From assembly GCA_030150505.1 (NCBI GenBank), contig JASLFS010000029.1, positions 1-64,000 of the forward strand: a stretch of DNA of 64,000 nt, in the 5' to 3' direction. Below the pieces are notes generated by a model. That model did no database searches. It worked only from the letters and a program-made list of their open reading frames with translations, and was not told where the DNA came from. The position numbers were made by a program, and so were the translations under genes. Source of the stretch: Vitreoscilla sp. (GTDB lineage: Bacteria > Pseudomonadota > Gammaproteobacteria > Burkholderiales > Neisseriaceae). Shown here piece after piece: positions 18,710-27,232 of this stretch; positions within the stretch are counted from its first letter, which is position 1; every line of letters starts with the position of its first letter.

Positions 18710-20203
18710 ATGACACCCAAATCACGCATTATTAATCGCAACCGCAACAATTGGGAAGCTTTGGATTTAGGCCATCATATTTTTAAAGACCAAGCGTTTA
18801 AACTCATCGCACTGTGGTTTTGTGTTTCATTGCCTTTTTTTCTTGTATTGAGCTTGGTATTTTGGAATCATCCTTTTTGGGCTGTATTTTTCTTATGGCT
18901 ATTTAAGCCCATGTTTGAAGCAGGGATTTTAACGGTTGTATCCAATAGTATTTTTAATCAATACAGTTCATTTAAAACCGATTTAAAACATGCTTTTAGA
19001 TTGTGTTTTCGCCCTAGAATCATCGGCGATTTAACTTGGCGACGCTTAAGCACCCATCGCAGCCTATTGTTGCCCATCAATACCTTGGAGCACTTACAAG
19101 GTAAACGCTTCTCGCAACGAGCCAATGAAATCCGCCGTGCATCAGGCTCTCAAGCTACTTGGCTGAGTTTTTTTGGCGTCAATATTGAAATGATTTTATC
19201 CACAGGTTTGGGCTTTCTTTTACTTTGGCTATTATTCGATAATCCAGTTGAATATGTTATTGCACCAGAATTTCGCCTATTTAAAAGCATTTGGCAAATC
19301 ATGCAGTTATTTTGGAGTACCGATAATTTAAATCTTTATGAGCACACTTATAATCTCATTTATTTTCTTGTCTTGTGCTTTTGGGGCCCTATCTACGTTA
19401 CCTGCGGTTTCAGTTTGTACTTACAATCTCGCACCCAATTGGAAGCATGGGATTTAAAAGTATCATTCCAAGACATTGCCAAACGTTTAGCGCAAAGTTT
19501 AAGTGCATTTGCCATCATCTGCATCCTATCAATATTGCCCAACCAATACAGCATGGCAAAAAATATTGAGCAGGAACAAAGAGCCGTTCTCACAGAAAAG
19601 CCTTTGCCATATATCGATAAAACAACCAAATGGTGTTGGAAAACTTGCGATAAAGCGCAATCTACCCCAGAAAAGCCACAACCGACAAACCTACCTAATG
19701 CACCCGATATTGATTTTCGCAGTATTTTATTTGTGATATTGGCCATTATTGTCATTGTTGGTTTGTTCTATGCTGTTTCTAAAATGCAGGGTTTATCAAA
19801 AACAAACCGCACAAAAACTAAAGCGCATGATATCCCTGATACATTATTTGGCTTAGATATTGCCCCAGAATCACTACCTGATAATCCCCTTCAGGCAGCC
19901 TTAAATTACGCTAAAAACAATGACTTTCAGGGAGCCTTAAGCATTTTATACCGCACTGCGCTCATACAATTATTACATCAACAACACTTACCCATTCAAA
20001 AAAGCACCACAGAGGGTGAAGTACTGCAACTAGTCGCTCAACATGCCCCAAACAAACTCGCTTATCTACAAGCATTAACATTGGCATGGCAACAAGTGAC
20101 TTATGGCCATTATGATTCCTCACTGAATCAATTAACGGTACTTTGTGAACAATTCTCACAAGCTTTCCCAAAAGCAATTAGCCCACAGGAAACCAAAGCA
20201 TGA
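18710..20203 (+). CDS. DUF4129-domain membrane protein
   Basis: The 497-residue protein has four to six helices in the first 280 residues and a further helix near 345 (SILFVILAIIVIVGLFYAV). After that comes a cytoplasmic C-terminal domain from about 385. That domain (ALNYAKNNDFQGALSILYRTALIQLLHQ, then TTEGEVLQLVAQHAP, then TLAWQQVTYGHY) matches DUF4129, usually found next to MoxR-DUF58 genes and transglutaminase-like proteins. AGAGG precedes the ATG. The last four bases overlap the next start (ATGA), a sign of translational coupling. Function not known. An exact uptake motif sits at 19890-19901. Confidence 0.8.
   Translation: MTPKSRIINRNRNNWEALDLGHHIFKDQAFKLIALWFCVSLPFFLVLSLVFWNHPFWAVFFLWLFKPMFEAGILTVVSNSIFNQYSSFKTDLKHAFRLCFRPRIIGDLTWRRLSTHRSLLLPINTLEHLQGKRFSQRANEIRRASGSQATWLSFFGVNIEMILSTGLGFLLLWLLFDNPVEYVIAPEFRLFKSIWQIMQLFWSTDNLNLYEHTYNLIYFLVLCFWGPIYVTCGFSLYLQSRTQLEAWDLKVSFQDIAKRLAQSLSAFAIICILSILPNQYSMAKNIEQEQRAVLTEKPLPYIDKTTKWCWKTCDKAQSTPEKPQPTNLPNAPDIDFRSILFVILAIIVIVGLFYAVSKMQGLSKTNRTKTKAHDIPDTLFGLDIAPESLPDNPLQAALNYAKNNDFQGALSILYRTALIQLLHQQHLPIQKSTTEGEVLQLVAQHAPNKLAYLQALTLAWQQVTYGHYDSSLNQLTVLCEQFSQAFPKAISPQETKA
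19890..19901 (-). repeat. DNA uptake sequence, exact 12-mer
   Basis: TTCAGGCAGCCT on the plus strand, inside the DUF4129 gene. Confidence 0.8.
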
Positions 20204-21486
20204 AAAAGTTAATGGTCTTTATTGTGGTTTTCCTAATCGCCATCATGGCTTATGTTATTCCTAACATAAAAACCGATGTATCTCACTCATGGACAGAAAA
20301 TCCAGCGACAAAACTGCTTGAAGGTGATTTCTTAGCTTTAAGTAAAACATTAGCCATTGCTTACCCCAAAGCAAAAATAGAAAAAATCAAAACTTGGGAA
20401 ATACCAGAATTTAGTAAAACGGAACAAATCGTTTGGATTGCAACCAATGAAGATGAAAATGAACAAAATACCCAAGCTTTACTAGATTGGGTCGAAGAAG
20501 AAGGTCATCATGTTGTACTAGAATTTAACCAAGAGCAGCATGCCAACCATGAGATTGCGAAAAAATTAGGTGTTTCGGTGATTTCGCCAGAAAAGCTTAT
20601 TGCCCCAGATAAAGTAACGATTAATCGCTGCCAGCAAGAAGAAAAGCGCCGTGAAAAACTCATAAAACAAGCCGATCCATCGGATACCATCCATGTTGAT
20701 ACCGAGAAAAATTGCCCTAATAAACTCAACTGGATTCAATTTGATGAAAAAAATCGCTTTGCACTCTTTAGTAATTTACAAGATACCCTACCAAACTTCT
20801 TACAAATTGCACCGGCACAAAAAGACAATATTGTTTGGCAAGGCTCAAGCCCAAATGGCAGCCATTTTGTCACACTTTCCAAAGGCTTAGGACGAATCAC
20901 ATTCGTGGCTGACATGCATGCATTTACCAATCCAACCCAGCCAACTTATACCAATGCCAATGGTTTGGATCGTTATGATCACTTGCAAATTAGCAACTAC
21001 CTTGCCAAAGATTACGACCACATTGTTCTAGCACAACGCTGGAATAGTCAGTTACCATCGCTACCAACACCTATTTGGTTAAAGTTTTTTAAAACAGCAC
21101 CCTTACTATTTGCTCTTTTTATCCTAGGCATATTATTGTTAATTTGGCGCAATCGCTACCCTCACGGCGTTCGATTTGGCATCAATCAATTAAGCGAACG
21201 CCAATGGCAACAACATTTAAGTGCTGCAGGGCAGTTTATTGCTCAGCAGGACAGCAAAGAAATATTACTGCAAGAATGGCAAGCTGATTTATTCAAACAA
21301 TTACAGCTCAGATTCCCGCAATGGCAGCAACTTAATCATGCCGAAAAAATTATTATCATGAAAGAAAAGTTGTCAATACCACATCGCCATGCAAGCCTTT
21401 GGTGCCAACCGATTCCGGAAAAAATGAACGACAAAGATTGGATATCCTATCTCCAAGCTTACCAAAATATTAGAAAGGCTCTATAA
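20200..21486 (+). CDS. DUF4350-domain membrane protein
   Basis: The 428-residue protein has an N-terminal signal anchor (KLMVFIVVFLIAIMAYVIP) and an extracytoplasmic domain with alpha/beta character (about 40-285). It then has a second helix (APLLFALFILGILLLIWRN) and a roughly 110-residue cytoplasmic C-terminus. The layout and the WVEEEGHHVVLEF strand resemble DUF4350, often described as a GATase-like fold without clear catalytic residues. It overlaps the DUF4129 gene by four bases and abuts the MoxR gene without a gap, so coupling is tight. Confidence 0.75.
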   Translation: MKKLMVFIVVFLIAIMAYVIPNIKTDVSHSWTENPATKLLEGDFLALSKTLAIAYPKAKIEKIKTWEIPEFSKTEQIVWIATNEDENEQNTQALLDWVEEEGHHVVLEFNQEQHANHEIAKKLGVSVISPEKLIAPDKVTINRCQQEEKRREKLIKQADPSDTIHVDTEKNCPNKLNWIQFDEKNRFALFSNLQDTLPNFLQIAPAQKDNIVWQGSSPNGSHFVTLSKGLGRITFVADMHAFTNPTQPTYTNANGLDRYDHLQISNYLAKDYDHIVLAQRWNSQLPSLPTPIWLKFFKTAPLLFALFILGILLLIWRNRYPHGVRFGINQLSERQWQQHLSAAGQFIAQQDSKEILLQEWQADLFKQLQLRFPQWQQLNHAEKIIIMKEKLSIPHRHASLWCQPIPEKMNDKDWISYLQAYQNIRKAL

Positions 21487-22467
21487 ATGGATACAACGAA
21501 TCAAACAATTAATAAGAATTTTGAAAATGCAACACGCGCTATCCAATTTTTAAAACAACGCTTACAACAAGTGATTGTTGGACAACAAGACGTTATTGAC
21601 CAAGTGCTCATTGCCTTTCTAGCTAACGGCCACGTTTTATTAGAAGGCGTTCCTGGGGTAGGTAAAACCTTGCTCGTTAAAGCACTTGCACACAATATTT
21701 CTGGGGATTTTAACCGCATCCAATTTACACCAGATTTAATGCCATCCGATGTTACTGGGCATTATTGGTTCGACAATCAACAACAAACTTTTGTATTGCG
21801 TGAAGGTCCGATTTTCACCAATCTTTTGCTAGCAGATGAAATTAACCGTGCACCAGCCAAAACACAAGCAGCATTGCTTGAAGTCATGCAGGAACAATCT
21901 GTTACCTTAGATGGCAAAACCCATTTAGTGCCTAAACCATTCATGGTATTAGCAACCCAAAACCCTGTCGAACAAGAAGGCACTTATCCCCTGCCAGAAG
22001 CACAACTAGATCGCTTCATGTTCAAAGTGCTTATCAACTACCCAAGCCTAACCGAAGAAATCAGCTTACTAAGCCGACTCAACGAACAAAGCCAAGTTGA
22101 CCAATTACCAGAACAAGCGCCGGCACTTAACACCAAACAATTACAGCAATTGCAACTGGTTGTAGAAAAAATCACCTTAAGCCCGCAGATTATTGAATAT
22201 GCAGCCAAACTGGTTAACGAAACCAGAAATAGCAATCAGTTTTCAATTGGCGCAGGTCCTCGTGCCAGCATTTCTTTATTAATTGGTGCTCGTGCTTATG
22301 CATTGATGAATGGCATGGATTTTGTTACGCCAGATCACATTAAAGCCCTATGGCTACCAACCATGCGCCATAGAGTACGCCTGTCTATTGCATTAGAAAT
22401 GGAAGGCTTGAACTTGGATGAAGTATTAACGGAAATTACCCAGAACGTAGCGGCACCACGCATATGA
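21487..22467 (+). CDS. MoxR-family AAA+ ATPase
   Basis: The 326-residue ATPase has Walker A GVPGVGKTLL (about 57-66), Walker B LLLADEINRAP (about 115-125), the MoxR signature TQNPVEQEGTYPLPEAQLDRF and a sensor II region (GAGPRASISLL). MoxR proteins are chaperone-like ATPases that act with VWA or DUF58 partners in metal-centre insertion, stress or cell-envelope processes. Here the DUF58 gene follows with a four-base overlap. The six-gene setting suggests a membrane-associated MoxR complex; its client is unknown. Confidence 0.93.
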   Translation: MDTTNQTINKNFENATRAIQFLKQRLQQVIVGQQDVIDQVLIAFLANGHVLLEGVPGVGKTLLVKALAHNISGDFNRIQFTPDLMPSDVTGHYWFDNQQQTFVLREGPIFTNLLLADEINRAPAKTQAALLEVMQEQSVTLDGKTHLVPKPFMVLATQNPVEQEGTYPLPEAQLDRFMFKVLINYPSLTEEISLLSRLNEQSQVDQLPEQAPALNTKQLQQLQLVVEKITLSPQIIEYAAKLVNETRNSNQFSIGAGPRASISLLIGARAYALMNGMDFVTPDHIKALWLPTMRHRVRLSIALEMEGLNLDEVLTEITQNVAAPRI

Positions 22468-23795
22468 GACCAAGCAAAACACTGTTAATTGTATTTTTTA
22501 CACTCGCTTTGTGCACTTTACTGGCACAGATGACTACTCAATGGAATTTCCCACTAGCCGAAGAAGTTTTGCTCACCAGCAAAATCATCCTAGTGGCTTT
22601 TTTCATCACAACCATCATTGATGCTTGGCATTGTAAAAAAATCAGCAAACCAACAATTAGCCGTCAATTGCCAAAGCAAGCTGCTGTTGGGCAATCTATT
22701 AGCGTTGAATACCAAGTTAAGCACCATTTATCATTTGCCAGCAATATTACGATATATGATGGTTATCCAATCGGTTGGTTACGAGAATATGAGCCATTGC
22801 CACTGCAGCTAGCTCCCCAAAAGATTAGCAGTACCTTGCAATCTTTAACCCCCAATCGAAGAGGTATTGCTCAATTTACCACCTGCCAAAGTCTGGTAAC
22901 CAGCCCATGGAAACTATGGCAACAAAGCTTTAGACATGACTTTGATGACCAAATTAAAGTATTGCCTGACTTTACCAAAATTTTAGGTGCTGATTTGTTA
23001 TCGCTTAACCAATGGCTTCAGTTAATTGGTATCAAACGCAGTGCAAGACATGGTTCCAGTATGAACTTTCACCAACTACGTGAATTTCAACAAGGAGATG
23101 ACATCCGCCATATTGATTGGAAAGCCAGCAGTAAACATCAAAATTTAATCAGTAAAACCTTTGAAGCCGAACATGACCAACAATTGATTTTCTTATTGGA
23201 CTGTGGCCGTGAAATGCGTATTTCAGATGATGAGCTGACTCATTTTGACCATGCTTTAAATGCCATTATGCTTTTAAGTTATACTGCAATTCGCCATCAA
23301 GATGCCGTTGGTTTAATGACATTTTCTCACCCAAATCCACGTTTTGTACCAGCGAAGAAAAACCAAAACCAGCTAAACCAACTGCTTGAAATGGTTTATG
23401 ATATCGAGCCTAGCCAACAAGCACCGGATTATGCATTGGCAGTTAATAACCTATTAAAACATCAACCTAGAAGAAGTTTAGTCATTGTCATTACCCACAT
23501 TACCGAAAACAATGACCCTGATATGATGAGCCAAATTAAACTACTTAGTCGACACCACACAGTTTTGCTAGTCAACTTGCAACAACAACAGCAACACGCT
23601 TCCTTGTCCACCGAAATAGAATCGCTCACAGATGCCTATCTTTATACTGGCGCACAAATGTATCAACATTCGCAAAGCAATCTAACCCAAGATATGCAAA
23701 CACAAAAAATAGCGTATGCGAATGTTTTACCAAAAGAACTTAGCACAACATTAATTAACCATTATTTATCTATAAAACAAAATGGTACTTGGTAA
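22464..23795 (+). CDS. DUF58-domain protein (MoxR partner)
   Basis: The 443-residue protein has two N-terminal helices, then a beta-rich stretch and the DUF58 core: LREFQQGDDIRHIDWKASSK, followed by FLLDCGREM, a VWA-like strand ending in an Asp/Ser-type MIDAS-like region. The VWA motif is degenerate (DCGRE rather than DxSxS). DUF58 proteins are the usual partners of MoxR ATPases. It overlaps the MoxR gene by four bases and ends the cluster; rsmJ begins six bases later and may be read through. Confidence 0.88.
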   Translation: MRPSKTLLIVFFTLALCTLLAQMTTQWNFPLAEEVLLTSKIILVAFFITTIIDAWHCKKISKPTISRQLPKQAAVGQSISVEYQVKHHLSFASNITIYDGYPIGWLREYEPLPLQLAPQKISSTLQSLTPNRRGIAQFTTCQSLVTSPWKLWQQSFRHDFDDQIKVLPDFTKILGADLLSLNQWLQLIGIKRSARHGSSMNFHQLREFQQGDDIRHIDWKASSKHQNLISKTFEAEHDQQLIFLLDCGREMRISDDELTHFDHALNAIMLLSYTAIRHQDAVGLMTFSHPNPRFVPAKKNQNQLNQLLEMVYDIEPSQQAPDYALAVNNLLKHQPRRSLVIVITHITENNDPDMMSQIKLLSRHHTVLLVNLQQQQQHASLSTEIESLTDAYLYTGAQMYQHSQSNLTQDMQTQKIAYANVLPKELSTTLINHYLSIKQNGTW

Positions 23796-23801
23796 GAACT
23801 T

Positions 23802-24566
23802 ATGATTCCCCCTTTACACACACTCTCTATTTCCGATCAAGATATGGAATATCTAGCAGAAATCCTGCCCAATGATATTCAAAAAATCCAATCTATTAAT
23901 GCCATCAATGGACTGTATCTATCCTTTAAAAACAACACATTATGCTTAGCCCACACTCAACAGAAAGGACAAGTATCTGTTGATTTTGCTGGTGGCAAAC
24001 TGGATTATCGCCGCCAAAAAGGTGGTGGCGAACAAATTGCAAAAGCCGTCAATTACAAAGAAAATCATTCGGCAATTGATGCAACAGCTGGCCTAGGAAG
24101 AGACAGTTTTATCTTGGCTAGCCATGGCATGGAAGTTCATTTATTTGAACGACATCCCATTGTTGCAGCTCTATTACATGATGGCTTACGCCGGGCAGCT
24201 ATGCTGCCTGAACTAGAAGAAATCACCGCTCGCATGCATTTACATGCCCAATCGTTTTGCTTTGCCAATATTCATCATATTCCCAAAACTGACATTGTTT
24301 ATCTTGACCCCATGTACCCTGCCCGCCAAAAATCAGCCGCAATCAAAAAAGAAATGGCTTATTTTCACGAGCTTGTCGGCGTTGCTAATAGCGATGAGGA
24401 AGATATGCTCAAAACCGCACAAACCTTGTCAAAAAAACGCGTTGTTGTTAAACGACCGAGATTAGGTGATTTTTTAAATCAACAGAAACCTGCCTATCAA
24501 TACGATGGCAAAAGCACTCGATTTGATGTTTACCTTCCATTTGAGCCTGAAAGAACATCCGTATAA
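23802..24566 (+). CDS. rsmJ: 16S rRNA (guanine-1516-N2) methyltransferase RsmJ
   Basis: RsmJ methylates G1516 in 16S rRNA. The 254-residue protein shows RRQKGGGEQIAKAV, then the SAM-binding IDATAGLGRDSFILA, a second acidic strand (HLFERHPIVAALLHDGL) and the catalytic-type motif VYLDPMYP with QKSAAIKKEM. These match the E. coli YhiQ/RsmJ order as I recall it. A near-exact uptake motif (ATGCTGCCTGAA, 24201-24212) lies inside. The gene is six bases after the DUF58 gene and is followed by a promoter for the Nudix gene. Confidence 0.92.
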   Translation: MIPPLHTLSISDQDMEYLAEILPNDIQKIQSINAINGLYLSFKNNTLCLAHTQQKGQVSVDFAGGKLDYRRQKGGGEQIAKAVNYKENHSAIDATAGLGRDSFILASHGMEVHLFERHPIVAALLHDGLRRAAMLPELEEITARMHLHAQSFCFANIHHIPKTDIVYLDPMYPARQKSAAIKKEMAYFHELVGVANSDEEDMLKTAQTLSKKRVVVKRPRLGDFLNQQKPAYQYDGKSTRFDVYLPFEPERTSV

Positions 24567-24606
24567 ATTTCATTTGCATATAAACTATTCCTTGCAAAGG
24601 CAGCAA

Positions 24607-24634
24607 TTTACACGTTAAAGTAATACGCTATTAT
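24607..24634 (+). promoter_or_regulatory. Candidate sigma-70 promoter of the Nudix gene
   Basis: TTTACA (24607-24612), a 16-base spacer and TATTAT (24629-24634), each one base from consensus. Transcription would start near 24641, just before the ATG at 24652, so the leader is very short. Confidence 0.5.
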
Positions 24635-24651
24635 CTTTTTTGACTATATTT

Positions 24652-25521
24652 ATGCTCACTATTGCCCAACAAAATGGCTTATTAGATTTATTAAGAAAAA
24701 ATTTCTCATCTGATTTATCTGCTTATAAACCACTATTTTTATTAAATCAAAATATTGGTTTTATGAATGAAAAATGGGAAAAACTCTTAGCACGAGATTT
24801 AGGTAAAGCTTGCACAGTATTACCCGATAGAATTATTGTAGAAGAACAAGATTCTTTGGTTTTGGCCGATGCATTACAAAATATTGGCAAGCAATGGCAC
24901 AAAACAGGCGAGCTATCGGGCTGGAGAAATGAGCTATTTGATGTCAAAAATCACGATGAACAAGTCCTTTTTCAGCTAGAAAGAGCCTTGTTTCGTCCAT
25001 TTGGATTATTAAGTCATTCAGTTCATATCAATGGACTGTATCAACAAGATGATCAGACACTGTTCTGGATTGGCACCCGTAGCCCATTCAAAGCAGTCGA
25101 CCCTAACAAATTAGATAATCTGGTTGGCGGTGGCATTATTACTGGTGAAAACATTATTGAAGCCATGCAACGGGAAGCAGAAGAAGAAGCAGGTGTTCCT
25201 GCCAATTTATTGACTCCTAGTCATGAAAGCAGCACTTGCTTAAGCTTGCGCCACATTAGCCGTGGTTTACATCGCGAATACCTACATGTTTTTAATGTTG
25301 TTTTACCCACTTCATTTAGCCCACAAAATCAAGATGGTGAAGTTGCCCAATTCAATTTATACACTGTTGAGCAAGTCATAAACCATATGCTAGATGGCCG
25401 CTTTATGAATGATGCTTTGCTTGCCACCGTATTTGCTTTTGAAGCATTACAACTTATTGACCCTTCTCATGAGTTGTCGAGTTATTTAGATAAAATTCGA
25501 ATTAAAACAAGCTCAAGCTAA
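24652..25521 (+). CDS. Nudix hydrolase with N-terminal DUF4743-like region
   Basis: Nudix enzymes hydrolyse nucleoside diphosphates linked to another group. The 289-residue protein carries a complete Nudix box: G, five residues, E, seven residues, REAEEEAGV (within residues about 160-185). A roughly 120-residue N-terminal region precedes it, as in DUF4743/thiamine-pyrophosphokinase-associated Nudix proteins. Substrate is unknown. I start at the ATG because the candidate promoter would begin transcription at or after an upstream in-frame TTG. No obvious ribosome site is present. It converges with fluC, overlapping by four bases at the stops. Confidence 0.85.
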   Translation: MLTIAQQNGLLDLLRKNFSSDLSAYKPLFLLNQNIGFMNEKWEKLLARDLGKACTVLPDRIIVEEQDSLVLADALQNIGKQWHKTGELSGWRNELFDVKNHDEQVLFQLERALFRPFGLLSHSVHINGLYQQDDQTLFWIGTRSPFKAVDPNKLDNLVGGGIITGENIIEAMQREAEEEAGVPANLLTPSHESSTCLSLRHISRGLHREYLHVFNVVLPTSFSPQNQDGEVAQFNLYTVEQVINHMLDGRFMNDALLATVFAFEALQLIDPSHELSSYLDKIRIKTSSS

Positions 25522-25904
25522 GCTCCATGAGCCAATGTTTTATACAAAAAATAGCCCAATATCGTGGCAAATAATGCGCCCAAAACATTGCTCAACAAAC
25601 ACAATACAGCCATTCCCATTTTTCCTTGTTGCAATAATTGCATTAACTCAAGTGAAAAAGCGGAAAATGTCGTAAATCCACCGCAAACTCCTGTTAACCA
25701 AAACAGCCCCCAAGTTGCGGATGATTGTTCAGCAGACGAAAAATAAGCGGCTAAAAACCCCATCATCAAGCCGCCAATCACGTTCACACTTAACGTCCCT
25801 AACGACCAAGGCAGTAAAGCATTTTTTGCCAGTAAACTGATGCCATAACGCAAAACACCACCAATACTGGCACCAATTGCCACCGCAAAAACATTCCAAT
25901 TCAT
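25518..25904 (-). CDS. crcB: Fluoride ion channel FluC/CrcB
   Basis: The 128-residue protein has four helices, the size of a dual-topology Fluc subunit that dimerises to export F-. It has GASIGGVLRYG near the N-terminus, LSVNVIGGLMMGF (conserved Asn) and the signature GVCGGFTTFSAFSLE with the Phe box and Na+ site. I start at the ATG, three codons after a TTG-type opening. No fluoride riboswitch is recognisable in the 240 bases upstream. The 3' end overlaps the Nudix gene by four bases. Confidence 0.93.
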   Translation of the reverse strand: MNWNVFAVAIGASIGGVLRYGISLLAKNALLPWSLGTLSVNVIGGLMMGFLAAYFSSAEQSSATWGLFWLTGVCGGFTTFSAFSLELMQLLQQGKMGMAVLCLLSNVLGALFATILGYFLYKTLAHGA

Positions 25905-26047
25905 AAGCAACAACCATTAATAATAATATTAAAAGAATATATTCTGTATCTATACTTGATTATTTTATCTTACCCCACACTTTGTTATGATGAACGGCAA
26001 GCACCATTGACTACTATTTGCCAAATGGCGTAATTTGCAATAAGCTA

Positions 26048-26076
26048 TTGATATATTTTGAATAGATAAATAATAT
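26048..26076 (+). promoter_or_regulatory. Candidate promoter of the HiPIP gene
   Basis: TTGATA (26048-26053), a 17-base spacer and TAATAT (26071-26076), about 75 bases before the HiPIP start. Confidence 0.45.
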
Positions 26077-26152
26077 CTCAAAAAAAATAATATTAGGAAA
26101 GTACTATAAAGTTGGAATAAACAACTACACTTTTCAAAAAGGAACAAAAATA

Positions 26153-26455
26153 ATGACTACACGCCGTACATTTTTATTGAAAGTTATTCCAGCAGCTGGT
26201 GCGGTAGCGCTACTGGGCAGCAAAGCCATGGCAGCCCCAATGCTAAAAGAGAATGACCCAATGGCTCTAGCACTTGGCTATAAAGATGATACCAATAAAG
26301 TTGATTCAGCCAAATGGAAAAAATTCAAAACTGGTCAAACTTGTGATAACTGTAACTTATACAAAGCAACTGGTGCTGACAAAGGCACTTGCTCATTATT
26401 TGCAGGCAAAGAAGTTACCGCAAAAGGCTGGTGCAACTCTTGGATTAAAAAATAA
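26153..26455 (+). CDS. High-potential iron-sulfur protein (HiPIP), Tat-exported
   Basis: HiPIPs are small periplasmic 4Fe-4S electron carriers. The 100-residue precursor has a twin-arginine signal (TRRTFLLKVIPAAGAVALL) with AMAA as a likely cleavage site, so the mature form is about 73 residues. Four cysteines at 64, 67, 80 and 94 give the CX2C-X12-C-X13-C pattern of HiPIP. AAGGA stands nine bases before the ATG. It is flanked by its own promoter and terminator, so it is monocistronic. Confidence 0.93.
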   Translation: MTTRRTFLLKVIPAAGAVALLGSKAMAAPMLKENDPMALALGYKDDTNKVDSAKWKKFKTGQTCDNCNLYKATGADKGTCSLFAGKEVTAKGWCNSWIKK

Positions 26456-26466
26456 ACTTATTCATC

Positions 26467-26493
26467 AAGACACCAATTCTGGTGTCTTTTTTT
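26467..26493 (+). terminator. Terminator of the HiPIP gene
   Basis: A nine-base-pair stem (26467-26475 with 26480-26488), ATTC loop and a run of seven T. Confidence 0.9.
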
Positions 26494-26720
26494 GTGTTGA
26501 TCCACAGTCGTTAATTCACGTCATTGTCATTTAATATCCAGCTCAACAATGTTATTTTTCTTACTTTGTTAATTTATTACTTCATTTAACTTTTACGATT
26601 CTCCGCATCCAACAACATTATTATTATTCATTATTTTACTTTACCACATGACTTAATCTTTGCTACATTAGTACTAGGAGTTTCAAATAAGTAATAACTT
26701 AACAAATAAAGAAGAAATAA

Positions 26721-27161
26721 ATGGACAAGAACAATCAATATGGCTCAATTAACATTGCATTATTACAAGCCCGTGAAGCCGTGATGGGTTTTTTTAGACC
26801 TATCTTTAATACTTATGACATCACGGAACAACAATGGCGCATTTTCCGCTTACTGGCTGAAAATGGCACTTTAGATTTCCAAGACTTGGCTGATAAAGCC
26901 TGTATTTTACGCCCAAGCTTAACCGGCATTTTATCTCGCTTAGAAAAAACTGGCTACGTTGTTAAATTAAAACCAACAAATGATCAACGTCGAGTTTTCT
27001 TAAAACTAACCAATCAAGGCGAAAAAATACACAGCCAGCTCAAACCATTAATCGACGAACAATACAAACAAATCGATATCTTGATGACGCCGGAAAGAAC
27101 CAAGTTACTAAAAGAATTGCTTGAAGAAATTCGCCAAATCTCACCACCAGAAGCCAAATAA
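26721..27161 (+). CDS. farR: MarR-family regulator, FarR-like
   Basis: The 146-residue protein is a winged-helix MarR regulator. It has SINIALLQAREAVMGFFRPIFN, then ITEQQWRIFRLLAENGTLDFQDLADKACILRPSLTGILSRLEKTGYV, then the wing KPTNDQRRVFLKLT. I recall Neisseria FarR with nearly the same central region (QQWRI..LLAENGTLDFQDLA..ACILRPSLTGIL). Neisseria FarR represses the farAB fatty-acid efflux genes; no farAB is visible here, so the target is unknown. HpaR-type regulators are the close alternative. It converges with the AGCS gene through a bidirectional terminator. Confidence 0.8.
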   Translation: MDKNNQYGSINIALLQAREAVMGFFRPIFNTYDITEQQWRIFRLLAENGTLDFQDLADKACILRPSLTGILSRLEKTGYVVKLKPTNDQRRVFLKLTNQGEKIHSQLKPLIDEQYKQIDILMTPERTKLLKELLEEIRQISPPEAK

Positions 27162-27178
27162 TCATTGCTCAAATATCA

Positions 27179-27210
27179 AAAAAAGCTGATGTTTTATCAT
27201 CAGCTTTTTT
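27179..27210. terminator. Bidirectional terminator between farR and the AGCS symporter
   Basis: A 13-base-pair stem (27179-27191 with 27198-27210), six-base loop, with A and T tracts on the two sides. Confidence 0.9.
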
Positions 27211-27232
27211 ATTGGCTTACTGCAAAAATGGC

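Noticed and set aside
25914..26047. Fluoride riboswitch upstream of crcB
   Set aside because: No conserved helices or pseudoknot pattern could be made out.
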